This document shows, one piece after another, positions 1-10,892 of a DNA stretch of 64,000 nucleotides. This stretch comes from Diplonema papillatum (taxonomy: Eukaryota > Euglenozoa > Diplonemea > Diplonemida > Diplonemidae). Location of the stretch: positions 1-64,000 of the forward strand of contig JAPJBO010000071.1 in NCBI GenBank assembly GCA_030068145.1, written 5' to 3'. A program made the translations under genes and the position numbers. The notes below the pieces were generated by a model that ran no database searches, was not told the DNA's origin, and saw only the letters and a program-made list of their open reading frames with translations. Every line of letters begins with the position of its first letter. The stretch's first letter is position 1.

Positions 1-370
1 TGCTGCTGCTGCTGCCTTGCTGCTGCTGCTGCCTTGCTGATGCCGCCTTGCCGTGCTGCCATCGCGATGCTGCCGCCTTGCCGCTGTGCCGCTGCTGCCT
101 TGCTTGCTGCTGCCTTGCTGCTCCTTGTTGCTGCTGCCTTGCTGCGGCTGCTGCCTGTGCTGCTGCTGCCTTGCTGCTGCTGCCTTGCCGGGCTGGCCTT
201 CCGGATGCCGCCTTGCCGCTGCTTGTCGTCGTGCTGCTGCTGCCTTGCCGCTGTTGCCTTGCCGCAGCTGCCTTGCTGCTCGTGTCTTCCCGCAGCTGTC
301 TTGCTTCTGCTGCTGCTGCCTTGCCGGGCAGCCTTGCTGCTGCTGCTGCTTTCTTGCCGACCTTTTTTAC
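1..370. repeat. Low-complexity GCC/TTG/TGC repeat block
   Basis: Irregular tandem array of short units built from TGC, GCC and CCTTGC. The window edge cuts it, so its true length is unknown. Several frames stay open only because the repeat lacks stop codons; they give poly-Leu, Ala, Cys or Pro strings with no domain, so I do not call a gene. Confidence 0.85.
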
Positions 371-379
371 GCCTGGGAA

Positions 380-1040
380 GGGTAGCTGCGCAGCTCGGAG
401 GCCAGATAAGAAGTTAGGGGCTTTCACCCACAGCAAAGGAACTGCTTGCCTTGGCCGCGTTTCGAAAAAACACGTTTCCAGGGGACACCGCGAGGAGGTG
501 GCAAGTCAGATTTTGTCCCCCAACCCCAAGACCACCCAGGGGCCTTTGATGGCCAGCTTCTTGGACTTCACGACCTCTCAGGACCACTTTGCTGAAGGAA
601 CACCGAAAACGTGATAGGCAACTGTTGCATGTCGAAATGGGGAGGGCACGTTCTCCCGAAGTTGCGACCGAAAGAACGTCGTTCGTAGGAGCTTCGAATT
701 CCTGTGACGGTTTCGTTGGATGCATCGGTCAAAATATCAACAAAATATGCACCCATAGCTCTGACAGAACTCGTAACTTCACATACCTTGACTGCTTCCA
801 CACGAACTCTCGAACACCAGATTTTTCAAGCACAACTCCGACCCGAACCATCTTGTGAATTTCTTTTCTTCTTCTAGTTCCTGTTTGCGTTGTGTGTGCT
901 GAATCCTGTTTTTCTTTCGAGTCGGCCTCTTCACACAAGAGGCCGAACCTGGACAAGAAGGCCCACATCAAAGCGCTGAGAATCCATCAAATGCACGAGG
1001 GGGCCCGCAGGGCCACCGAGTGCGGGTTTGCGGGTTTTGG
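380..1040 (+). repeat. Dispersed repeat R1, diverged copy a
   Basis: This stretch aligns by eye with 4480-5150 and 5410-6085. Shared landmarks are the block around 470-530 (cgtttcc, then cgaggaggtg), the block near 665-730 (gaacgtcgttcg, then gatgcatcggtcaaaa) and the 3' end (cgagggggcccgc, then gccaccgagtgcggg). It is the most diverged copy and lacks the first ~190 bp present in the other two. It ends exactly where the 166-bp satellite begins. No convincing coding frame is conserved among the three copies. Confidence 0.7.
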
Positions 1041-2182
1041 CTTCAAAACCCGTCCGTCCGTCACAGTAAGATTTTCCTTGTTTAAAATTCACCTTCGTCG
1101 AAAATTTTTATAAAACTCAAAAAAAAAATTCAATAGGGTCCCCTACAGAAATCCGTGAAATAGCCTATAACAGTCCAGGTGTCAGGATTACTATAAATAT
1201 TTGTGGCTTCAAAACCCGTCCGTCCGTCACAGTAAGATTTTCCTTGTTTAAAATTCACCTTCGTCGAAAATTTTTATAAAACTCAAAAAAAAAAATCAAT
1301 AGGGTCCCCCACAGAAATCCGTGAAATAGCCTATAACAGTCCAGGTGTCAGGATTACTATAAATATTTGTGGCTTCAAAACCCGTCCGTCCGTCACAGTA
1401 AGATTTTCCTTGTTTAAAATTCACCTTCGTCGAAAATTTTTATAAAACTCAAAAAAAAATTCAATAGGGTCCCCTACAGAAATCCGTGAAATAGCCTATA
1501 ACAGTCCAGGTGTCAGGATACTATAAATATTTGTGGCTTCAAAACCCGTCCGTCCGTCACAGTAAGATTTTCCTTGTTTAAAATTCACCTTCGTCGAAAA
1601 TTTTTATAAAACTCAAAAAAAAAAATTCAATAGGGTCCCCTACAGAAATCCGTGAAATAGCCTATAACAGTCCAGGTGTCAGGATACTATAAATATTTGT
1701 GGCTTCAAAACCCGTCCGTCCGTCACAGTAAGATTTTCCTTGTTTAAAATTCACCTTCGTCGAAAATTTTTATAAAACTCAAAAAAAAAATTCAATAGGG
1801 TCCCCTACAGAAATCCGTGAAATAGCCTATAACAGTCCAGGTGTCAGGATACTATAAATATTTGTGGCTTCAAAACCCGTCCGTCCGTCACAGTAAGATT
1901 TTCCTTGTTTAAAATTCACCTTCGTCGAAAATTTTTATAAAACTCAAAAAAAAAAATTCAATAGGGTCCCCTACAGAAATCCGTGAAATAGCCTATAACA
2001 GTCCAGGTGTCAGGATACTATAAATATTTGTGGCTTCAAAACCCGTCCGTCCGTCACAGTAAGATTTTCCTTGTTTAAAATTCACCTTCGTCGAAAAATT
2101 TTTATAAAACTCAAAAAAAAAATTCAATAGGGTCCCCTACAGAAATCCGTGAAATAGCCTATAACAGTCCAGGTGTCAGGAT
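1039..2182 (+). repeat. 166-bp tandem satellite, about seven copies
   Basis: Head-to-tail units start at about 1039, 1205, 1371, 1535, 1701, 1866 and 2032, giving periods of 164-166 bp. Each unit starts ggcttcaaaacccgtccgtc, contains an A tract of variable length and ends near caggattactataaatattt. Copies are nearly identical. They differ mainly in the length of the A tract and in GATTACT (first two copies) versus GATACT (later copies). The last unit is cut short at about 2182. Confidence 0.95.
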
Positions 2183-2384
2183 TGGTCGGGTTTGCAGCAC
2201 AGGTTTGTAACGTTTTTGTGCACAGCACCACCTCACTTACAGGTACTGCTTTGAAGAATCCAGGGGCAGTCCAAGTGCCCCCCGATTTGGGAATTAAAAA
2301 ATTAAAGGAAGAATTCGACATACTGTACTCACACTCTTGTGGCTTCCCCCTTTTGCGCATCGCTTCATCGATATATTGCTTCAT
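2124..2384 (-). other. Short ORF running into the satellite, possible gene end
   Basis: An 86-residue reading frame begins outside the satellite and ends inside its last unit. The C-terminal part (about 20 residues, ending in DFCRGPY) is therefore encoded by satellite sequence. It has no recognisable domain. It may be the last exon of a lost gene from which the satellite was amplified, or chance. I see no other evidence for expression. Confidence 0.15.
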
Positions 2385-2501
2385 CGATTCATTGCTTCAT
2401 CTATTGCTTTGTGTTTCTTTGTTGACTTCTTGTGCAGCAAGCTGGACCCTAAGTGCAATGCAAACAACACACCTTTCGTTCTGCCACTGTTTGTTGTAGG
2501 T

Positions 2502-2756
2502 GCTGTTGATGCTGTTGATGCTGTTGATGCTGTTGATGCTGTTGATGCTGTTGATGCTGTTGAGCTGTAGGTGCTGTAGGTGCTGTTGGTGCTGTTGGTG
2601 CTGTTGGTGCTGTTGGTGCTGTTGGTGCTGTTGGTGCTGTTGGTGCTGTTGATGCTGTTGATGCTGTTGATGCTGTTGATGCTGTTGATGCTGTTGATGC
2701 TGTTGATGCTGTTGATGCTGTTGATGCTGTTGATGCTGTTGCTGCTGTTGCTGCTG
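2502..2756 (+). repeat. 9-bp microsatellite (GCTGTTGAT / GCTGTTGGT)
   Basis: Two runs of a 9-bp unit separated by a short break around 2563-2580. The first run uses GCTGTTGAT. The second starts as GCTGTTGGT and changes back to GCTGTTGAT, which suggests separate local expansions. Open frames through it encode only Ala-Val-Asp or Leu-Leu-Met repeats. Confidence 0.9.
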
Positions 2757-4205
2757 TTTTATCCTAGCTGCTGCTCCTCTAGCTGCTACTCATCTCTAGC
2801 CCCCTTATCTTCTGCTTCTCTATCTGCTGCCCCTGCTGCTGCCAGCTGTTACCCTGGCTGCCCGCTGATGCTCATCTTGCTTATTCCCCTGTTGATGCAG
2901 CTGCTGCTGCTTCTCTATCTGCTGCCCCTCTAGCTGTTGCTCCTCCAGCTGCACTCATCTTGCTTTGTCCCTCTTTGCGGCTCCTCTAGCTGCTGCTCCT
3001 CTAGCTGCTCCTGTCTTGCCTCCAGTGGTTGCTCATCTTGCTTCCTTCTTGCTGCTGCTCCTCGAGCTGCTGCTCATCTTCCTTCTTCCCTCTTGCTGTA
3101 GCTCTTCCTCCTGCTTCTGCTCCTCTATCTGCCGCCCCTCTAGCTGTTCTATCCTCTAGCTGCTGCTCATCTTGCTTCTTTCTCTCTTGCTGCAGCTCTT
3201 CCTCCTGCTTCTGCTCCTCTTTCTGTTGCCCCTCTAGCTGTTTTATCCTAGCTGCTGCTCCTCGAGCTGCTGCTCATCTTGCTCCTGCTCATCTTCCTTC
3301 TTCCCTCTTGCTGTAGCTCTTCCTCCTGCTTCTGCTCCTCTATCTGCTGTCCCTCTAGCTGTTCTATCCTCTAGCTGCTGCTCATCTTACTTCTTTCTCT
3401 CTTTTTGCTGCAGCTCTTCCTCCTGCTTCTGCTCCTCTATCTGCCGCCCCTCTAGCTGTTCTATCCTCTAGCTGCTGCTCATCTTGCTTCTTTCTCTCTT
3501 GCTGCAGCTCTTCCTCCTGCTTCTGCTCCTCTTTCTGTTGCCCCTCTAGCTGTTTTATCCTAGCTGCTGCTCCTCGAGCTGCTGCTCATCTTGCTCCTGC
3601 TCATCTTCCTTCTTCCCTCTTGCTGTAGCTCTTCCTCCTGCTTCTGCTCCTCTATCTGCTGTCCCTCTAGCTGTTCTATCCTCTAGCTGCTGCTCGTCTT
3701 CCTTCTTCCCTCTTGCTGTAGCTCTTCCTCCTGCTTCTGCTCCTCTATCTGCTGCCCCTCTAGCTGTTCTATCCTCTAGCTGCTGCTCATCTTACTTCTT
3801 TCTCTCTTTTTGCTGCTCCTCGAGCTGCTGCTCATCTTGTTCCTGCTCATCTTCCTTCTTCCCTCTTGCTGTAGCTCTTCCTCCTGCTTCTGCTCCGCTA
3901 TCTGCCGCCCCTCTAGCTGTTCTATCCTCTAGCTGCTGCTCATCTTGCTTCTTTCTTTCTTGCTGCAGCTCTTCCTCCTGCTTCTGCTCCTCTTTCTGTT
4001 GCCCCTCTAGCTGTTTTATCCTAGCTGCTGCTCCTCTAGCTGCTACTCATCTTGCTTCTTCCCTCTTTGCTGCTCCTCGAGCTGCTGCTCTTCTTGCTCC
4101 TGCTCATCTTCCTTCTTCCCTCTTGCTGTAGCTCTTCCTCCTGCTTCTGCTCCTCTATCTGCTGCCCCTCTAGCTGTTCTATCCTCTAGCTGCTGCTCGA
4201 GCTGC
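2757..4205. repeat. Complex CTC/CTG minisatellite
   Basis: About 1.45 kb of long, imperfect units made of CTCTAGCTG, TTCTATCCTCTAG, CTGCTGCTCATC and CTTCCTCCTGCTTC modules. The CTCTAGCTGTTCTATCCTC module recurs near 3138, 3353, 3450, 3664, 3759, 3910 and 4166. On the minus strand long segments read as Glu/Gln/Lys-rich, coiled-coil-like peptide, for example QIEEQKQEEELQQ. In-frame stops and frame changes interrupt every frame. It is best called a minisatellite, possibly derived from a coiled-coil exon. Confidence 0.85.
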
Positions 4206-4209
4206 TAGA

Positions 4210-5150
4210 ATGACCAAAAATGCCCAAAGAGCCGCGCCTGAATGATGGCGAACCGCGCCAAAGAGCGGTACTAGAGCGACTGCAAATCTCCAAAGCACCT
4301 TTGTTTGAAGGACTGCAGAACGGTGCCAGGTTGACAGCCAATGGCCAAGGATTGGCACCAGAATTAACGAACAGCGTGACACGTGAATGGTGTTGTTTGG
4401 CTGAACAGGAAACTGTCCAAACCTGTCAAAGAATCCTGATCAATCATCAGGCAAAGACAGTTGGATAAACAACAAAGACTGCCTGCGTCTGCCGCGCTTG
4501 CAGCGCGTTTCCGAGGAACACCACCAGGAGGTGCAGGTCAGATTTTTGTCCCTCATGTCAAACAAGCAATGAGCCATCGTCTGGACTTAGAAGCGGAGGA
4601 TGATGAGGAATATCCTTTGTGTGACTCTTGATCCCTTTGAAGAGTTTTCTGCAGTTCACAGGGCCACCTTGCCAAAGGAGCTCTCAACAATGCGATGAGT
4701 ACCCGCTCTCCTGATGTCGAAATGGGGGGGAAGTTCCGATCTTCGAAAGAATGTCGTTCGTCTGAACTTCGAATTCCTGTGAGGGTTTCTTCAGATGCAT
4801 CGGTCAAAACCATCATCAAATTGAGCACACACACCGCTATCTGCACCTGTTCACTTAATCGCAAAAAAAAATGGCATACTTCATTGTTTCCGGTGGGCGC
4901 CAAAACAACTGTCATTGAACCTCGTCATCCCGCCATCTTTTATTTTGGTGTCATGTTCTTCCAGTTGTTTTTATTACCTTTTTTTTCGTTTCAATTTGAA
5001 TGGTTTCAACTTCTTCTTGCTCGAGTCGGGCCTCCCATAGATGAGAGGCCCCCTTTCCTGGACAAGACGGCCGCCTTCTTTCAAAGGTTCGGGATTCACG
5101 AGGGGGCCCGCTAGGGCCACCGAGTGCGGGTTTGCGGGCGGGGGTTTGCG
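4210..5150 (+). repeat. Dispersed repeat R1, copy b
   Basis: First unit of a direct duplication whose second unit is 5151-6085. The two match almost base for base from the block ccaaagcacctttgtttgaa to the end at gagtgcgggtttgcggg. The ORFs found inside (60-140 residues) differ between copies and show no domain. I do not recognise the family. Confidence 0.8.
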
Positions 5151-6085
5151 GGATGTCCAAAGCACCTTTGTTTGAAGGACAGCAAATGACTGCAGAACGG
5201 TGCCAGATTGACAGCCAATGGCCAAGGATTGGCACCAGAACGACTGCCAATCGCCAGAGATCGTCCCAAGAATGACAGCCAATGAATGACCAGCAAGCGG
5301 CACCAGAATTAACGAACAGCGTGACACGTGAATGGTATCGTTTGGCTGAACAGGAAACTGTCCAAACCTGTCAAAGAATCCTGATCAATCATCAGGCAAA
5401 GACAGTTGGATAAACAACAAAGACTGCCTGCGTCGGCCGTGCTTGCAGCGCGTTTCCGAGGAACACCACGAGGAGGTGCAGGTCAGATTTTTGTCCCTCA
5501 TGTCAAAAACAAGCAATGAGCCATCGTCTGGACTTCGAAGCGGAGGATGATGAGGAATATCCTTTGTGTGACTCTTGATCCCTTTGAAGAGTTTCCTGCA
5601 GTTCACAGGGCCACCTTGCCAAAGGAGCTCTCAACAATGCGATGAGCGCCCCTGATGTCGAAATGGGGAAGAAGTTCCGATCTTCGAAAGAACGTCGTTC
5701 GTCTGTACTTCGAATTCCTGTGAGGGTTTCTTCAGATGCATCGGTCAAAACCATCATCAATTTGAGCACGCACACCGCTCTCTGCACTTATTCACTTAAT
5801 CGCAAAAAAAATGGCATACTTCATTGTTTCCGGTGGGCGCCAAAACAACCGGCATTGAACCTTGTCACCCCGCCATCTTTTATTTTGGTGTCATGTTCTT
5901 CCGGTTGATATTATTACCTTTTTTGTAGTTTCAATTTGAATGGTTTCAACTTCTTCTTGCTCGAGTCGGGCCTCCCATAGATGAGAGGCCCCCTTTCCTG
6001 GACAAGACGGCCGCCTTCTTTCAAAGGTTCGGGATTCACGAGGGGGCCCGCTAGGGCCACCGAGTGCGGGTTTGCGGGCAGTTTT
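5151..6085 (+). repeat. Dispersed repeat R1, copy c
   Basis: Second unit of the tandem duplication. Relative to copy b it carries about 80 extra bases near 5240-5300, themselves built from repeats of the local motif gacagccaatg and tggcaccagaa. It otherwise follows copy b closely and ends at about 6085, where unrelated sequence begins. Confidence 0.8.
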
Positions 6086-7029
6086 TTGGTAGCACCCTGG
6101 GAACAGAGTTTTCAGGCATGCTCCGGATTAAAATCATCTTTGATTGGCCAAATTCGAGGCGGGGATGGTGGGTGTATGGGCTCCAACAGTTTCCCCTGTG
6201 TCACCGTACTATACCACTAGGGGCACCACGAGAGCCTAGTCCCTGTGGGCTTAGGCTCTTTATCCAGGGCACCTATTGCTCAGGAAGACGAGATTTTGTG
6301 TGTTGTAGTAAGCCTGGAGGGCCCAGAGAAGCAAGACGGGAGTTGCTCCATCTCCGATCGCACTATCTGCGCCGGCTATTTCTGATGCTGGCCTTGGACG
6401 AAGATGCTGCATTCCTCGTACGGCCGAGTTTTGATGGCTGTCAGGAGCCACCTAAAGAATTCTCTGCAACTGCATCCGGATTCTTGAATCGCAAAACGCT
6501 GCATTGATTTTCTGCTCATTGTATTCCATGGTACGAGCTTGCAAACCATGCCGAGAAAAACAGGTGGCATTGTCGGACATCTCGTTGAAGAATGCGTGTG
6601 AAATTGTCGTGGTCAGTCGACACTTTGCCCGAATTTGCCTTCCAGAGGGTATCGAGGGGCAGGTGGGGCTCTGCTACGCTGAAAGACACGCTTTGTAGCA
6701 TCCGAAGCAGAGACTTCTGGGGTGTGTGCAGAACCTGACGAGTCACCATCGCCACGGAAGAGTTGGTAGCCACTTGACGGGTTCTCTATGAATGTCCGTG
6801 GCAATTTGTATCCGTGGGTTGGGCTCGAGCAAGAGCATCGAAGCTGAGAAGCATTAGCGAAGCGAGCACCAGGATTCCACCTGAACCCGAACACTGGAAT
6901 GTGTGGTTGGAGGAGGGGAGGGGAGGAGAGGTGAGCAGGACCGAAGACAATGACCGGGGGAAATGTAGTCAGCTGTTTGGGTAACACGGGACGAGGCTAC
7001 ACACGGGGATCATTTTCCAGCACCTACTA
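6086..7029. other. Intergenic, nothing recognised
   Basis: There are several short open frames on both strands (up to about 147 codons), none with a domain or splice-supported continuation. A purine-rich patch lies at 6905-6935. I see no repeat copy here. Confidence 0.5.
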
Positions 7030-7629
7030 CTAAAACCCGCTCATTTTCCACCAAGCACGGACCTCCTGTGTCTCTGGTTGGTAGGTGAGGTCCATCTCGA
7101 CAGCGTCGTAGGTAGAGTAACGGTTGCCGCCGCGAATTTTTGAGACACCGAAAATGTTGCCGATGCTCGGTGTGCCCTTGATCTGGCAGAGGATCACAGG
7201 GGAGGTGCGGGTGTAGTTCGACGGCACAATTTTGTTTGCGTTGGGGACGATGAGCGATTCGAAGATGTGGTAGGGGCAGGACGAGACCATGCCGCAGCGG
7301 GCGGCTATGACGTAATTGCCCATCTCGATTTGCACGCGCACCGCGTTGCCGAGTTTCCGCCTGTGCTGCTCTATTTCCGACGCCGCCATTTTAGCTTCTC
7401 TCTCCGCGACCACTTCCGGGTCGTCTCTCTTCCGCTTACCCGCCAGCCTCATGTTGACCATCGCCTTGTGCCCCTTCTCCAGCATCACGCACAAGAGCTC
7501 GCGCATCTCCTTCACGCCCAATTTTTGCACTTTCGCTTTGTTCACCTTCCAGTCCAGCAGCTGCTGCTTCGCTGATGGCTTCGTCATTTGGGCCACCAGC
7601 TCAGGTGTCAGTGCGTTCAGTTCCGGCAT
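7030..7629 (-). CDS. Hypothetical protein, 199 residues
   Basis: A complete ATG-to-stop frame of 199 codons with balanced amino-acid composition. The N-terminal half is charged and helical, with a basic KRKR cluster near residue 65 that could act as a nuclear localisation signal. The C-terminal half is mixed (motifs RCGMVSSCPYHIF and RGGNRYSTYDAVEMDLTY) and looks globular. I do not recognise a family, so no function is given. No splice-linked neighbour exon was found. It sits between a repeat-rich stretch and a mobile-element mosaic, so it could be host or element derived. The intact length and non-repetitive sequence are the main support. Confidence 0.5.
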   Translation of the reverse strand: MPELNALTPELVAQMTKPSAKQQLLDWKVNKAKVQKLGVKEMRELLCVMLEKGHKAMVNMRLAGKRKRDDPEVVAEREAKMAASEIEQHRRKLGNAVRVQIEMGNYVIAARCGMVSSCPYHIFESLIVPNANKIVPSNYTRTSPVILCQIKGTPSIGNIFGVSKIRGGNRYSTYDAVEMDLTYQPETQEVRAWWKMSGF

Positions 7630-8139
7630 ATTCGCTATCCTTCCCTCCGTCCGGCGTTTCCCTTTTTGTTTTGTGATGCTGTATTAAACTGCATGGGGTA
7701 CATCAGTCATTCTTCTGAAAATGTTCAAAAAGGACCAGTCTGTTGCAGCGCATACAATCATGGAAGCTGGCATAAAATCGACGAATGTTTGAGGCTACGA
7801 GCTCAGATGGCGGATCTTTCGGTTCCCGGACGATAACACCCCTGGAACACCCGGTGTGTACAGCCTGTGGTGTTTTAGGGGTTGCAGCACGTATTTCCTT
7901 CGTCTCTATTTCCGACCGTCCCTCCGAGCATTTCCCCACTACAAAGCTGAAACAAAACATACATCGCGAGAGTAGGAGGAAGTAGTAGTAGTAGAACGAA
8001 CTTGAAATGCCGTGTGCCATAAAGGCAGCAGGCATTGTCATAAGTATTCGGGCTAGGCTACCACCCCATCCGAGGATGAGGACGGATCTGACAATAAAAG
8101 GAAGAAGGAGGAGGGGGGGGAAGATCCCCCTACCTCTGT
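7630..8139. other. Intergenic, one short shared motif
   Basis: No convincing gene. A minus-strand 154-codon frame (7703-8167) is Tyr/Leu/Phe-rich low-complexity sequence. The block around 7962-7985 (gcgagagtaggaggaagtag) recurs in similar form near 23170-23190, which suggests a small dispersed repeat. Confidence 0.4.
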
Positions 8140-8600
8140 AGCCATCTGGTACCCTGGTGGATCCCATCCGGAGGGTTGGATAATAGGATACATCCTCTCA
8201 GTAATAGGTACTGAGTACAGAGTCACTTCTCCTGGGCTTGTGGAGCTCCTGGATACGGTATCCTTGGTATCCTTTGGTGGTGGGTCCTGGAGGGGATATA
8301 CCCTCTGCTGGTACCCTATCTGGACCCTCTGGATTAGCTCCTAGGAGGACCCTGAGGCCCTAGAATGACCTCATTTGGACCCTCTGGAGAACCCTCTCGT
8401 GGACCATCTCACCACGCTGCTATCTGGTAATGGGTGGCCCTACAGCCTGGATATGGGCTCATAGCGGGTGCTGTGGTCCTGCTGGGTGGTATCCTGCAGG
8501 GGATATACCCTCTGCTGGGACCCTACTGGACCCTCTATTGGACCCTATCCATGGGGCACCTTGGATCCTAGGATCCTCCACATTTCTAGATATTCTGTTC
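8140..8600. repeat. Homopolymer-poor low-complexity island 1
   Basis: Sequence dominated by recurring short words such as ggaccct, ggatat and tcctgg. The 18-bp string ggatataccctctgctgg occurs twice, near 8293 and 8500. Runs of A or T are almost absent. It resembles islands at 9960-10890, 11813-12204 and 13746-14510. No gene is visible. Confidence 0.55.
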
Positions 8601-8732
8601 TCTTAACACGCGCGCGTGCGTAAGGCTCCTATGCGGACGTTTCTGTGAATCCACCTGCAATCCGAGATCTAGGGGGTTCAGAGGCCATCGGGACCCTTTT
8701 GGGACCCTCTTCTGACCTCCTAGGCATAGGTG

Positions 8733-9806
8733 GTGGGCGAGTTGCGACTTGCCAGACTCGCCCTAGGCATACATCCGATACGACTCGTATTCTCGCATAT
8801 TCTCGTATTGGGGGGTCGCGGCCCCGATTCTCGTAAAATTCTCGCATATTCTCGCAATTCTCGCATGATTCTCGCATATTCTCGCACGTGTGAGAATATG
8901 CGAGAATGAGGTTACTCACAGTACGGGATGCTTGAACACATGAGAAACCGGCAGGAATCAATGTTTTAGGTCGTCTCCGAGGCTTCTGCGGTGCATTTCT
9001 CGGCCACTGGGCCTCCGAACTTCTCCAGCTGCTGCTTCCTCTGTGTATTGAACTTTCCATTCCTCCTCTGCCTTCACTGCCACAGTTCGTTTCGTCTGTT
9101 CGTGGATGCAGGCTTTCAAAGCTGTTTGTGAACTCGGAAACCGGATTTGCTTGCGCTTTTAGCGTATTTGTGGAGTAGGTCTCCTTGACTCGCTGTCGCT
9201 GGGCTCGCTAGATTCCAAGGGCTCGCGGATGTACCTGCCATCCAGAGAGCCTGCAACCTAATAATGCACCTGAAAAGGCGGCCAACATTCAAAATGCCGG
9301 TGCCTCTTAAGTCAGAGGCAATTGAATGTTAGCCACCAGCTCCGCGAAACAAGCTGTGGCAGAGGAAATCGTAGAAGAAAACACAAGAAGTCGAAGCTGA
9401 AGAAGTTGCGGGCACAGTGGCGGACGGAGCACTTGTTGTGAAGCGTGTTTTCGACCATTATTCAAGCATTAAAAGCAATACCATGGAGCAACCAGAGTTG
9501 TTGTCGACAACATATTGTGTTGAGGTCTCCTTGTCTTGAAAGCAAGACACAATGCCAGCTGCAAGCTGCAGTTGGCGTAGCCTTATTTCGTTCTTTTGCT
9601 ATCTTCACTTGGTATTCCTGTCGGAGCCTTGAATACGGGTCAAATACATGGTTCTTGAGTGGTTTACACATTCTCGTATTTCACTCGTATCATTCTCGCA
9701 TGCGAGAATATGCGAGAATTTCATGCGAGAATGCGAGAATCATTCTCGCATACGAGTCGGATCGGATGTATGCCTAGGGCCCACTCGCCCCAGACTCGCC
9801 CCACAC
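8733..9806. mobile_element. Non-autonomous TIR element, copy 1
   Basis: The two ends are inverted copies of each other. The left end has cctaggcatacatccgatac followed by actcgtattctcgcat. The right end (about 9738-9783) has the reverse complement with few changes. Inside the ends lie clusters of attctcgcat in both orientations (8780-8890 and 9665-9745), a foldback-like subterminal structure. The right flank carries a run of actcgccc words. No transposase frame is visible inside. The interior recurs at 20026-20925 and the left end recurs, inverted, at 18985-19246. Exact ends and any target-site duplication could not be fixed. Confidence 0.7.
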
Positions 9807-9959
9807 TCGCCCAACTCGTCCTCCGACTCGCCCAACTCGCCCCAGAACTCGCCCTCCGTGGACTATGGTGACACACGTCGAAGTGCACTCCGCCTCGATT
9901 CCGACCTGGTTTGCCGCTGGCACCGTGCTCATGAGCCCGAAGAGCTGCCGATCCTGAGG

Positions 9960-10890
9960 CTAGGACCTCGTGGAGCCACTACGTGAGCACACTATGTACC
10001 AGGAACAGCGTGCTATAGCCTATCCTACCGCTATATGGCCTTGGATGTGTACACGTGCATGCACGTATCATGTCCTGATGCCAGCACGTCGTGTGGATGT
10101 GTACCTCTTTAGACCACCTCAGCAAGGACCTCAGACAGTCCTGGAGGACAAATCGTGGATTTGACCATCCTGCTGAGAGCACCTCACAAGCACGCATTCT
10201 ACAGCAGCAGATGAGTACTGACATGTTAGCACATGACGTACTGCTGCTACGTAGCATGCTATTGGGGAGCTTAGGCCTATATATGGGTGTCCTGCCCTAT
10301 ACCACCTAGCACCACATGCGCACGTGTGTGGAGAGTATCTCACACCTACTCACACGTAGGGTGGATACCTACCCACCCAAATGGGACCTAAATACCACGA
10401 TTTAGGTCCATTTTGGTCCACCGGGTTACAGCTCTCTGAGATGTCGACATCTGGATCTGGCTGTGGGACCCTGTGGAGCAGGTATCGAGTACCTACATGA
10501 GCACACGTAGGTGTCCTGTAGGACACCCATGCTCCACCTGTGGCCTGTATCCGGCCTTAGGGTGTGAACATGGTGTACACCTCTGGTACACTCTGCTTGC
10601 ACATGTACACCATCCTGCTGCAGGACCTGTGCAGTTGGTGCTGCTAGCATGCACATTCTCGTGCACATGGCATGCACATCCTGCCATCCGGACACCCTCT
10701 CAGGATGGTCATCCTGGCGTTGTGGACGGATTAGGACCTGCGAACCACCTCCTGTGCTACGTACCAGAGGTGGTACCATGGTATACGTACCCTCTACCTA
10801 GCCTATCCTAGTCCTGTATACGGGCCTACCATGGTATGCGCATGTGTAGTGGAGTGCTCACGTACACTCTTACTACTCACTAACATGACC
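9960..10890. repeat. Homopolymer-poor low-complexity island 2
   Basis: Rich in short words such as gtacg, tgcatgca, ggacct and tagcac, and in small palindromes, for example 7-bp arms at 10511-10526. A/T runs are rare. All open frames are short and disagree between strands. It is compositionally like the islands at 8140, 11813 and 13746. It may be the non-coding body of a mobile element. Confidence 0.5.
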
Positions 10891-10892
10891 AC

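Noticed and set aside
1039-2182. CRISPR-like regular repeat
   Set aside because: Units of 166 bp are contiguous with no spacers and the genome is eukaryotic; this is a satellite.
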